Shown here: one piece after another, positions 54,690 through 64,000 of the stretch
Position numbering within the stretch: the first letter of the stretch is position 1
Layout: every line of letters begins with the position of its first letter
NCBI RefSeq assembly: GCF_029784135.1
Contig: NC_073744.1
Coordinates: 17,331,441-17,395,440 of the forward strand
DNA from: Toxorhynchites rutilus septentrionalis
Lineage: Eukaryota > Arthropoda > Insecta > Diptera > Culicidae
Length of the DNA stretch: 64,000 nucleotides
Reading direction: 5' to 3'
The notes under the pieces: model-generated
The model's input: only the letters and a program-made list of their open reading frames with translations
Told to the model about the DNA's origin: nothing
Database searches by the model: none
Program-made: the position numbers and the translations under genes

Positions 54690-56866
54690 TTTGCTACCAA
54701 TTAAAACATTAAACGGTAACAAGATCGACTTTCACTGATGAGATGATCGTCATTCATGATATCCCGGCTGGATTAGGACAGTGTATCAACCTGCAAAAAA
54801 AAATGCAATATTGACATTAGGGAGGGAATCCGGTTGCGATTCTTCAATTAGTGCTAATGATTTGGCCTCACTGGGAGGGGAACATGTTGTTGTACTTGAT
54901 TCCGGTTCCAATCCCACAGACTGATAAAGAAGAATGCCAAAAGGTTGAACTCCAGGTAGGCGACGGTTGTTAGCAAACAAAAATCGGTGGGCTATTTTTG
55001 TCACGGAGCGAAAAGGAAAGAAGGACAAAAAAGAACGGAACCATAATTGTTTCAATTACAAAATTACATAATGCCCCTTTTTATGGGAAGAAATATTTGC
55101 TCATTGTCTTGCCTTCGTATCGTCGTTGTCGTCATCGTCTTCGGCGCAGTTTGTGTGTGAAGGTTTACGAAACGGTTGGTCCTCTGGACGACGAGACCAG
55201 GTCGTGTCGTTAAACGAGTGCTGGTGGAGAGTGGGGCACGGTTGGATGTGAAGACAGTGGCACGGTATGGGGAAACAACGAAAACAACAGCGCGATTACT
55301 GCGCGATGATAAGAAATCCGCGCGCTGCCCAAACACACAGAGACCACTGGAATAGGAGAAGAAATCATGCCAAATTAAAATTCTTCTGCTGAGTTATTCC
55401 TCCAATGGGGGATACAATGGATATTGGGCTTTGTGGGGTGTTATCGGAGAACGGTCATCTCTCGGTGAGACATACTCCGGGAATGCAACCGATTCCCAAC
55501 CAGGAGCTAATAGCACAACAAACGCTAGTGATCACGAATGTTGCCAACCGCGGTGGAAGAGGGTTGCTTGCATGCTGTGGACAACAAATCGTTGGGAGGT
55601 TGTTGGGTACGGACTTCGTTGCACTTGAACCGGGGGCTATCCTCGCTGGAGGGTTCTCACATTTTATCGGGAGTTTTTCTTAAGCTCTATGGATACAAGT
55701 TCAATACTCTAAAGCTATTGGTGTTCTTTCCATAACCTGTCGAATTTGTGATTTTGACTTTTGTAATCAATAATCGACGACCGGTTCAATTTCGTAGAAG
55801 ATTTTCTAGAAATTTTGACTTGACTTACTAAACCTTACCTTAAATTGACTGGGAATGAATTCCGTTAAGAGCGAGGATGACTGATGAACTATTCTAGCAA
55901 ATGGTTATTCTAATTGACGTCACTAATTAATACAAATCTGCCTCTTCATTCAACCTGACTTCAATCCACACTACTACTGATACTAAAACGAATCTCGTTG
56001 CCCGCGTGCACAATCTTATTTTAACGTTTATATAAAGTGAAACGAAAACTTGATTTCTGATGCCGAAAAGTAGATACACTATTAATCGACGGCTTTATTG
56101 TTTACCCACCGTGAGCTCAAACCAACGAACTTAAACGGTTACCAGGTATGCTATGAATGTCATCGCGTTAGTATTGGTAAATAGCGTGCATATTAGGAGG
56201 AATTCAAAACAGAATTTTAGTTCACTTTGTGTCCGAGTTCAATTTTGTAAAAAAAAAATACAGAATAACGGATTTATATCAACAAAATTCACAAATTTTT
56301 CAATGTTTCTAAACACAACACTGTACGCTTTTTTATATTTGTTGATAATTTTCGTGTACGATACAACAATAATCTAGCCCGCAATGTAAACACAATATAA
56401 ACGACAATATAAAATATGTGAAGACATTTCAGTATGATAGCGTACGTGAATTATTGAGAGATATTATTTCCTTAAAATCTCAACTATTGGCCGAAAATAT
56501 TGTCAAAAGAAGTAGGGTTTTTGTCTCAGTGTCATTCGCTCGTTTTTTTATCAGTGTCACTTACTTTTGTTCTTAGTAATCAACGGAGACTTTTATCTCG
56601 GCTAAACCTCATTGGTTACGATATCGCCACTGCGCAAAGCTAGTCTCGGGGTCATTATCTCGCTTTTTAAAAACTTTTCCAAACAGAAAATCCACAAGTA
56701 TATGGACTGAATTATACAACAAAGCGATTTTTACTTTAAATTCTGGAGAACTTAAAGCGGTCTGAATACATATTGTCCCTAGAAGATATTAGTTCGTTTG
56801 CACTCGAGAATTCGAATGATTGTGACATTGTATTTTTATTATTTTGGGCCTATACTATACAATAGA
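54690..56866. other. Spacer, mixed composition
   Basis: Frames up to 92 codons show no domain. A polypyrimidine-AG site (TTTTTTTTTGCAG on the minus strand near 54790) could be a splice acceptor, compatible with genic sequence around 54.4-55.7 kb, but nothing decides it. Confidence 0.35.
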
Positions 56867-58480
56867 CTAGCTGATCCAGCAAACGGTGTTCTGCCGTATA
56901 AAGTTGTCTAATCAATATGTTGATAGTGTGTTTAAATGTATTAACGATTGAACATTTACACATGTATTTACACATCCAACAATAACTATTTGTACTACAG
57001 TTAAGTATTATGCCTTGAAAGTAGTGAAAAAATATGTTGAAACCCGGTTCACAGCTTTCGAAATTATTCGCGATATTTGTCAAGATGTTACTGATAGTAA
57101 CTTTCTCCGTTTTTGACCCAATTTCATCCCCATCGACGGTATTTCATTAACGTAACTGACATGGTTGATCTCTTAAAAGTTAAATGTAATGTGAAAAAAT
57201 AAAAAAAAAATAATAAAGAAAATCAATAGTAATATCTTTTAACTGCTGTCTCGTTGGTGAAATATAATCTCTATCGGATTATCAGACCCGAAAGCAATTT
57301 TAAATTGTTAGAATTTGAATAAAATTTATTACTCGAAGTTGTTTAAATACTTAGAAGACATAGTCCCGGCCTAATTTAACTATCTTTCTATAAATATTCA
57401 CTTTATTCACTTGCAGAACACATATTAAGGTCTTTTTTCATTCATAATTTTTGTTTTAGAAACGTGCTTATTTCACCCGAGAATTCATTACCATTTTCCC
57501 TTCACTCTGTGAAACATGAAGCTCTATGTAATCTATGTCGAATTGTGTGGCAAGGTCGCACCATTTGCACGGATTACGGAACGGATTACAGAATGCAATA
57601 TTGCGTTCCATTCGGGCAATTCTGACCCGACCGGATTTCAGAACATAGAAAAGTAGGTGATTAGTAGACGGATCTAGAATTGCAGAGGAAAAACACTACC
57701 GATTTCCTCAGAGCGTATTGTATCGACTAACCGCTTTTGCCATTTAATCTCATACATTCAGCAAAGTCTGGATGTAATGTGGCGATAGAGCCCATTAAAA
57801 ACATCATTTTTTGTGTGAATACACGTGATGTAATGTTATTACAATGCATGCGTTGAGGCCTGGCTATAGCAAAGGCTGTGTCGATTTTGCTCATGATAGC
57901 GTCTCGCAAGTGAATGTATTGTTCTTCACGCCGCTTCTGTTGATTCTGTCGAATGAATCGCAGTCGTTCGCTCTCTATCTTTGCATATAGTTCGACCATG
58001 AATTGTTGGCATAGCGCACGGCATCGTAAAACGACGTTGTCCTGATCACGTCGAATGATCATACGACAAACGTTAGGAGCGTTAGTACCATTGAAGAAGA
58101 AGACAGAAAGCATCGTATGACCGATGGGTGTCGATGATGAACTCCATATTATTATATATTATTTGTTTCATCTTCGAATCACAATTTTTTGCGTCGCTGT
58201 GCAGTCGCCAGCAATGTCTCCAACAACATTCGCATTGGATATGCACATGTGCTCTTCAATTGGTGTTTTATCAGGATTGATGATAATAATATGATTTTCA
58301 TTTTGCAATCCGAGCATGTGTGATATAAGAAAAATTTCAATAATTTATTGCGCACATTCAAAAAGCAGATGCACCTGGCTTTAGACGATTTGATGTTACT
58401 CGCGTAAGTTCGATGAAGCGAACGTAGTGCCATCTGTCATTTAACAACGTAAATAATTTGGTTCTATTCGAAAAACCAAA
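56867..58480 (-). mobile_element. Helitron-like remnant, copy 6
   Basis: The CTAGCTGATCCAGC terminus at 56867 marks its 3' end on the minus strand. The body resembles the 31.2-31.65 kb copy. A Rep-like reading frame at 57727-58113 is on the same strand, as required if CTAG is the 3' end. Confidence 0.55.
57600..58113 (-). pseudogene. Helitron Rep-domain fragment
   Basis: The frame 58113-57727 contains CRALCQQFMVELYAKIESER, FIRQNQQKRREEQYIHLRDA and IMSKIDTAFAIARPQR. This is the segment of the Helitron helicase-like N-terminal domain where family members read roughly LFQQYIVDMYAKIE...YIHLRDAI. The continuation below 57727 is frameshifted but has sequence equivalent to the ILDQSTDGF part of the 32.3 kb copy. 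The HUH rolling-circle active site and the Pif1-like helicase are absent. Remnant only. Confidence 0.65.
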
Positions 58481-58485
58481 GACGG

Positions 58486-58911
58486 GTAAATGGGTTACGT
58501 ATATTCGATTCTAGATTTTTTTTTCGTGGCATTATGTTGGTACTCATATCCCTCACTTATGCTGACAAGTACGGCTATTTTGAATTTTCAGTTAATTTTT
58601 GACAACTGCTTTTCTTACACGTGTTTTGGTTCACCTTCGATTTTTGCCTATTGCCTATCTCTAGAGAAATCCCTCTGGGAATGTAGTTGCTATGCCCATT
58701 TTCGTGCCGCTCAGAGAATCATGTTATATCGAAGCACGATGCATATATAAGAGAAGGGTGGAAGATACAACATTCAGTCAAACCCCGACCAGCATGATGA
58801 GTGTTGAGAGTTTGAGCGACGCGAAAATGGACATACCAACAACATTCCCAAATAAACTCTCAACGTCAACACATCAAGCTGGTGAAGCTAAACAGGGCCG
58901 GGTTTAACCGT
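58486..58911 (+). repeat. Dispersed repeat with TATA-like box
   Basis: It starts GACGGGTAAATGGGTTACGT, resembling the GACGGGTGGGTAATGTCG start of element A, and contains CATATATAAGAGAAGG near 58742. A short frame follows (MMSVESLSDAKMDIPTTFPN at 58795 on). It resembles a 5'-end/promoter segment of a repeat family. The product is not recognised. Confidence 0.35.
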
Positions 58912-58964
58912 GTACATGTTGCATGTTTATCGTATCTTGTAAATTAAACAGTAGCCATTTTGGC

Positions 58965-59214
58965 GTAAGAGTATCCCTTCTGTTTCATTGTTCAGTTGAA
59001 CTGGACAGCGGAGAGAGTTGATATGGTCATACTTTTGCGGACGGAGAGAGACCAGGACTTCGACCGTGAATCGATCTCCATCGCTGATGATTGTTTCGTA
59101 GACGTAATTATTCTATAACAACACAACGATGGTCAATCGAGGGCTCTGAGATTTGAACTCCCGATCGATCGCTTAGTAAGCGAACGCGCAATCAATGTAG
59201 CTACGAAGACCCCC
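58965..59214 (-). mobile_element. tRNA-derived SINE
   Basis: The minus strand begins near 59214 with a tRNA-like head: an A-box-like TAGCTACATTG (59193-59203), an anticodon-arm-like CGCTTACTAAGCG and a B box GAGTTCAAATCTC (59148-59160), spaced as in RNA polymerase III promoters. A non-tRNA body of about 180 bp follows. It does not fold as a functional tRNA. The adjacent segment (58944-58977) is shared with 1003-1036. The exact 3' end is uncertain. Confidence 0.65.
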
Positions 59215-62040
59215 ATTTTTTTCATTAAAATGTTATTTTTAAAAAAAGTTTGTTTATTCTATCGAAGCTATCGAAGGCTTCCAACGATAAAGTAATTTTT
59301 AACGCAGGATTCCGTTTGAGAAGAAGCTATAAGGTGTAAAATGTAAAACTAAAAATGGAATATGAAAGATTTAGCTGGCTCCGACTAGCAAGCCGAAGTC
59401 TGAGAGCGAACTCACTTCGGAGCCTATGAACAGCTTGTGTATTGTTCTGGCAAGGAAAAGATTGAATCGCGGACTAACCATCTAGGCTTCCACCGGCTTG
59501 CAGCATCTCACTGATTGTCTTGTTCCAAAACTACTTTGATGATCATTGAATAGCAAGACTCATCATTTAGCTGAGTTCTTCCTTCACTACGAATAGGTTC
59601 ACAAAACCTGGGGTTTCAACAACTCCAACTATGAAGTTCGATGAATCTCTTCAGCGTTATTGTCTCGGAAAGTTCCAAGTTTAATGAAATATTGTTGTTC
59701 TCAGTTACGGAGTCAATTCTTGTGTTGCTTGAATGTTTTTTTATTCTTTATTTTTGTTTTCTAGTGAGATTTCGTGTGGCGTTTAGCTGTTTAGCCATTG
59801 TCACCGTACAATACTGTAGCTCAGCTGAATTCCGCACGAAATGACTGACAGATCGTGGTAACACAATCAAAGCGTCCATAAGCATACCCACTGCCGAGGC
59901 ACCTTGAATCGCAGTCTAAATCCGTCTACCAGCAAACAGCCAGCTGTTGCGCCAAAATCGGTATCGCCATGAAAGAGTCCATTTCGTGGGTGAACAAAAC
60001 AGTGGATTGATATCCAAAACGAACCCCTCGTGACGGAACGGATTGAACGCGTTTCAAATGGCCTGTGTCGATGGTTTTTCCTCGTCGAATGCAGGCCCCA
60101 AATTTGTCAAACTTGCTAAAATCCCCCTGCTGACCGGTCCGTACCGTCTGTCCGTGCGCGCGTTTCGGGTGCAATCGCACTCGAGGCACCGGCCAGGGTC
60201 TGCACAGCCCACACCTTGTCCCGGATCGAATCGGTTAGCAACCTCCACACAGAGAGAGCTGTCGGCGTGTTCCATTGCACGACCCGCGAGAGACCGAGCC
60301 GAGCGCATCTTTCACCTCACGACTAGCCGCCGCCATTTGCGCAATGTAATTGGATCGTTTGAACAACGGGGCAAACAGAAGAAAAAGGCGGGTGGCGAAG
60401 GTATCGCGAGATTTCAAGGTTTCTTGGTTCGGTCCCGCGCGAGAGCGCGTGTCGCGATCGTCACGTTTTCATTCTGTTCCTAGGACTGCAGCCGACGACC
60501 AAAATAGCGCGCACATAGGCGCAAAGAATAACCTAACCTCAAATATAATATCAGCGGACTAAGATCGTGAAATTAAAATGCTGAATCGCTCCTCCAGGAA
60601 CCTGAGAGCGAGTAGAGACTGCGGTATCAGACCTGCAAATCGCTTGAGCGCTTGGTCTGTTTATCGGGGCCGTTTCATCTGTGTTTTGACGATGGGCAGA
60701 TTTACTGGATTTTTGCGAGATGAGCCCTCTCTTTGTTTCCCCAGTTCTTGGGTCGAACAGCGGTGGTGGGAAGGGGAGAAAAATGCATTAAACCAAAAAT
60801 CGTGTCCAAGTAATAATCATTCGGCCTGGGTACTTATTTTCTAACATTTATGGCGGCGACGGCGTCGGAGTAGAACGTGCCTTCGGAACCGTGCCAAATG
60901 TGAGGTAGTTTGGCATGCCACGCCAAAGATGCTATTTTCCCGTGCACTATCTGCGGCGCCCGATCCCTTGAGCTCCGTGGGCCCATTATTCTTCCAACTT
61001 GTCGCTGCTGCTGGTCGTTCGGAGGGGGTTTCTTTAAGGGTCTTTGTGTTGAACCCGGGAGTCTGTCGCCCGCGCTTCTGGAAGTTCCGTGACGAGCTTT
61101 CGTTCGCTCGCTCTCTTCCTCGTAGGGAGGGAAACATCCATTTAGCAATTGCCACAGTAACTGTTTCTTTGCTTTGTGCACAAGACGCCCCGGAGGGACT
61201 TTCATTAACCTGGTCTTATTTCGAGCGGGATTTACGACGCCTAAACACCATCCCGTTCAGCGTTATAAGCCGTAATATTGGACATGTAAGTGGCAAGTGA
61301 TAACTTAATCTAAAAGCTTTCGCCCGTGCAAGTGTACAAGAGCTGCGTCGCTCGACACAAGAAAGGGCCTGTGATCATCTGGTTGAGCAAGCGCGAAAGG
61401 AGGTGAGACCGAGCGGGGTAAACAGACGTTCCACTAATAGGCATAAAAGCTCATAAATCAACTCGCTCTCCCTCGTTCACGCGCTAATTCCAGTGTTTTT
61501 CGATCGTGGTTTGCGCATAATTTTCGCATAAATTTTCGATCGATTTCGGGGCTGGTTCTGCTCCGAAACCTCCGCCGTTCAGAGAGACTCGTCACGGCGG
61601 TCGCCTAACTGTGTTCTTTTTTTTTGCCTCCTCGCGGTGTCTGTTTCTGTGTGTAATATGTTAATTAGTAACTGGGTGACGAGTAAATTAGAGCTACGAG
61701 GCCACCCATTCGCGGGAGGTGTCCGGTGTCTCCCACCGGCTAGTTTGGATTTTGGGATTTAATTTTCGTTTTCGAGGAACCCGGGTGGGGGGGGTGTTTC
61801 AGAGCCACATTTATCAATAAGCTGACAGATCGCTATGATCGTGCGCGATACCGCTGGGAAATATCTATAACTATGATCTAACGGAGAGCTTGTTACCTGC
61901 TCTGTTGAGAGTAGCATGTGTAGCATTTCCGCTGGGAGTGATTTATTGGTATTACGGTGTGAACTTTTTCTTGGTATCAAAACGCAACAAGCCGCGAGTG
62001 TGTTTCCAGTTTGCACAACAATGCAGCCACAAAATTCTTT
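59215..62040. other. Spacer; GC-rich from 60.0 to 61.8 kb
   Basis: 59.2-60.0 kb is AT-rich, with TTAACGCAGGATTCCGTT at 59299-59316 related to the end of element C. 60.0-61.8 kb is GC-rich and CpG-containing with many short overlapping frames (up to 146 codons) but no recognisable domain. It could be a promoter/5' UTR region of a gene outside the window. Confidence 0.4.
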
Positions 62041-62239
62041 TTGACGAAGGACTACTAGTTTCGAAAACGATTTTGAGCGTTAAAACCTCCTAACCAACTC
62101 AACGAAATGGTGTGGTAACCACTTCATTCGAAAGATGAAATGTCTACGCGTTATATGTTTGTTACTTATTGATCCAAACACCTGTTTCAATGGCTCAAAA
62201 ATTACATTGAAAGCAAGCTATTGAAATCACAAAATCCGG

Positions 62240-62247
62240 TATATAAG
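62240..62247 (+). promoter_or_regulatory. TATA box upstream of the H1 fragment
   Basis: TATATAAG in the context CCGGTATATAAGCAGG, about 60 bp before the H1-like reading. It is conserved with 12131-12138. Confidence 0.5.
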
Positions 62248-62308
62248 CAGGTGCCAGCTCGGTAATCCACTCGGTTATTATTATACAGCGGTTGGAGCAT
62301 GTAATCGC

Positions 62309-62455
62309 TGCTACAAGATTGAAGTGGCGAAGTTGACGAAGTTCATAAAGAAAAAGCTGATGAACGGTGTCACCAAGAGCCTGTTTGTGGAAACGAAGGG
62401 CACTGGTGCGTCGTGTTCGCCTAAGGCCAAAACGGAATCCACCGGGAAGAAGTGA
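62309..62455 (+). pseudogene. Histone H1 fragment (linker-histone winged helix, C-terminal part)
   Basis: An open stretch of 48 codons reads CYKIEVAKLTKFIKKKL, then NGVTKSLFVETKGTGASCSP and KAKTESTGKK before TGA at 62453. This matches the end of the linker-histone H15 domain, where insect H1 reads roughly YKCDxxKLAPFIKKYL...LVQTKGxGASGSFKL. The first two thirds of the globular domain and the long lysine-rich tail are missing. The ATG preceding it is followed directly by TAA. Functional H1 binds linker DNA. This copy cannot. No 3' stem-loop follows. It belongs to a repeat, not to a histone locus. Confidence 0.7.
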
Positions 62456-62470
62456 TAGCACACACACACA

Positions 62471-62882
62471 CACAACCATGGTTGCCAATAATTATTTTCA
62501 AAAATCAGGAAAAATGAAAATAAAAAGCGGACAGAAATCAGGAGTTGTCGGGAAAATTCGCTGAGCTGTCGGGTAATTTCGTGCCAATTTTTGGAAAAAA
62601 AGCATCATTTTATAGGAAAACATACATTTATTCAATTTTGTATTAGTTAACAGTGGTTAATTCGCTTCCCTTAAGTTTTCTGCCACTCAAGATTGTCGTA
62701 AATGATCCATTTTCATCACCCGTCACAATTTGCTTCGAAACGGTTTTTTCGATGCATTTATAACGTACAAGTCGGACTCGATTATCCGGAGTATTTTAGT
62801 TTTGATTTTTCTTATTTTTAGATCGGAAATTTTGAATAATTTGTATAATAATTCCATATTGAATAACCAATATGGGCTAGAG
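62471..62882. other. AT-rich spacer
   Basis: A short CA repeat, then GGTTGCCA and an AAATCAGGAAAAATG-rich fragment like those near 5080 and 12700. No gene. Confidence 0.4.
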
Positions 62883-63120
62883 CTAGAACACAGTTATTTA
62901 TGAAAAATGCAAATCCAAGATGGGGGCCATTACATAATGGCGGATTATATATTTTCTCAGAACCCCCTCAATATGAATATCAAATGAAAGAGATTGATTA
63001 TTAGAACACAGTTATTTATGAAAAATTCAAATCCAAAATGCCCCATCAATATGGGTATCAAATGAAAGTGCTCGACAGAAGATCAATAAAAATCCAAATC
63101 CAAGATGGGCACGGTTCCCA
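62883..63120. repeat. Degenerate tandem duplication, ~120-bp unit
   Basis: TAGAACACAGTTATTTATGA, AAATCCAAGATGG/AAATCCAAAATGC and ATATCAAATGAAAG recur with a spacing of about 120 bp, with a third partial copy near 63090. Confidence 0.7.
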
Positions 63121-63136
63121 AGTAAACAATGACTTT

Positions 63137-63210
63137 TTAACACTAGAACTACCGACATTTGTTATATACCTATTTCTACCAAACCGGTCATTTTGACCGG
63201 TGTGATGTTT
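63137..63210 (+). mobile_element. piggyBac-like MITE terminus with hairpin
   Basis: TTAA (63137-63140) is followed by CACTAGAACTACCGACATTT. Then comes a perfect 8-bp hairpin ACCGGTCA-TTT-TGACCGGT (63183-63201). TTAA plus CnCTAGAA is the usual piggyBac-type end. The other end was not found before 64000. Confidence 0.45.
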
Positions 63211-64000
63211 AGCTGTCAAATTTATAAAAATTCGAAAAAAAAGATTACAGAGAATAAAATATATTTAATAAAATATATTTTATAATATTGCAAGTAAATG
63301 ATAAATACATCTATTTCCATGAAATATAGTATTTCAATTTGTAATTTTATTTAGACATAAGAGACATAACAGTTAGAGAAACAGAGTGCAAAGGGCAAAG
63401 TGATTTTTGAAATGCTGTAACTTCTTGAAAAATCAACCTATGAAGATGGGATGCATATAATTTTGAAGCTCAAACTTTCTTGTTTTGGAATATGTTATAA
63501 CATATTTTTATCTGGGTGTATGTAGATGTAGTGGACGAAAATATCAGGAAGTAATAAAAAATCGATTTCTTTCTGTCTTTTCAAACTTTCTGTAGGCTAA
63601 CACCAACTCAATAACAAATCCAATCAACCTTGTTAAACCGCTTTCATTTGATTCCTATAACATTCATGAAGGGCTTTTACATGCAAATATATTTGGAACG
63701 TTACACCTTAATCTTTGATTACAATTCAATAAACAATTATCGCATCGCAAATGGAGAAGTGGTTTTGAAAACTCCAATAAATTCCGTATAAATTTAATTT
63801 GTTGCTTTAACGAAAAAAATAATTTGATTTTTTTCCATCAATTTTGAAAAAAGTGTCAAAATTACGTTTTTATACTATTTTAGAAAATCTTCTGTGATTT
63901 TGCAAATATTGCAGTAAATTGGAATGTTAGCAGTTAAATTAAAGCATAGTGTATCCCCTAAACTCCTGTCAACATTTCATATTGATACGCTCAGCCGTTT
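63211..64000. other. AT-rich sequence to the window end
   Basis: No coding domain, RNA gene or repeat boundary recognised. It may be the body of the piggyBac-like element that starts at 63141. Confidence 0.45.

Larger units (their letters stand above)
62041..62470 (+). mobile_element. Element B-like repeat, second copy with H1 fragment
   Basis: It begins TTGACGAAGGACTAC, a decayed form of the TTGACGTAGGACTAC end. It continues with TTTCGAAAACG, CGAAATGGTGTGGTAACCAC and AATGTCTACGCGTT, which are inverted counterparts of 12200-12350. A TATA box and the H1 fragment follow. It is in the opposite orientation to element B, 50 kb away. The distal end near 62470 is followed by a CA repeat. Confidence 0.6.

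Noticed and set aside
59100..59214. Functional tRNA gene
   Set aside because: A and B boxes are present, but the acceptor and T arms do not close, and a non-tRNA tail follows, so a SINE fits better.
60043..61300. Frames of 84-146 codons on both strands in GC-rich DNA
   Set aside because: Overlapping frames in several phases with no domain. Expected by chance at this base composition.

Overview
This window looks like heterochromatin-like or intergenic DNA from a culicine mosquito, most likely Aedes-like. That assignment is inference. It rests on the dense, nested transposons, the BEL/Pao, mariner, tRNA-SINE and Helitron-like repeats, the AT-rich spacers, and several repeat motifs I associate with culicine genomes. 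There is no intact, clearly single-copy host gene. The only long intact reading frame (2080 codons, minus strand) belongs to a retrotransposon. No rRNA gene, functional tRNA gene or CRISPR array is visible.

Layout. 0-7.3 kb: AT-rich DNA with a small TIR MITE (417-853), a fold-back element (1075-2525) and a non-LTR insertion bounded by a 21-bp target duplication (2553-3620). 7.3-12.5 kb: two Helitron-like repeats. The second is interrupted by two elements that carry decayed histone sequence: element A with an H2A pseudogene plus histone 3' stem-loops, and element B with an H1 remnant. 14.4-30.1 kb: a three-level nest. A non-LTR retrotransposon is split by a BEL/Pao element (outer, decayed, TSD TAAGG), and that element is split by a second BEL/Pao element (inner, intact, two apparently identical 493-bp LTRs, TSD GAACC, an N-terminal PHD finger in its polyprotein). 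31-34 kb: Helitron-like remnants with Rep-domain fragments and a processed-transcript-like insertion. 38-40.6 kb: another Helitron-like repeat hosting a near-complete mariner (38431-39702, TA duplication). 40.6-47.4 kb: fold-back elements and element C, which keeps a histone-type promoter module and stem-loop around a 95-bp tandem array. 48.7-50.3 kb: a GC-richer island with a possible first exon. 51.8-54.2 kb: microsatellites around a 500-N assembly gap, then a 7-bp minisatellite. 56.9-59.2 kb: a Helitron-like remnant, a TATA-containing repeat and a tRNA-derived SINE. 62.0-62.5 kb: an inverted second copy of the H1-bearing element. 63.1 kb: a piggyBac-like terminus.

How the parts relate. Insertion order can be read from interruptions and target duplications: non-LTR, then outer BEL, then inner BEL; Helitron-like, then histone-bearing elements A and B; Helitron-like, then mariner. 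The most unusual theme is a family of repeats sharing the motif TGACGTAGGA, often as the palindrome GACGTAGTCCTACGTC. Three of them carry pieces of replication-dependent histone genes (coding, promoter-like or 3' stem-loop). They are either mobile elements that captured histone genes or dispersed fragments of a histone cluster.
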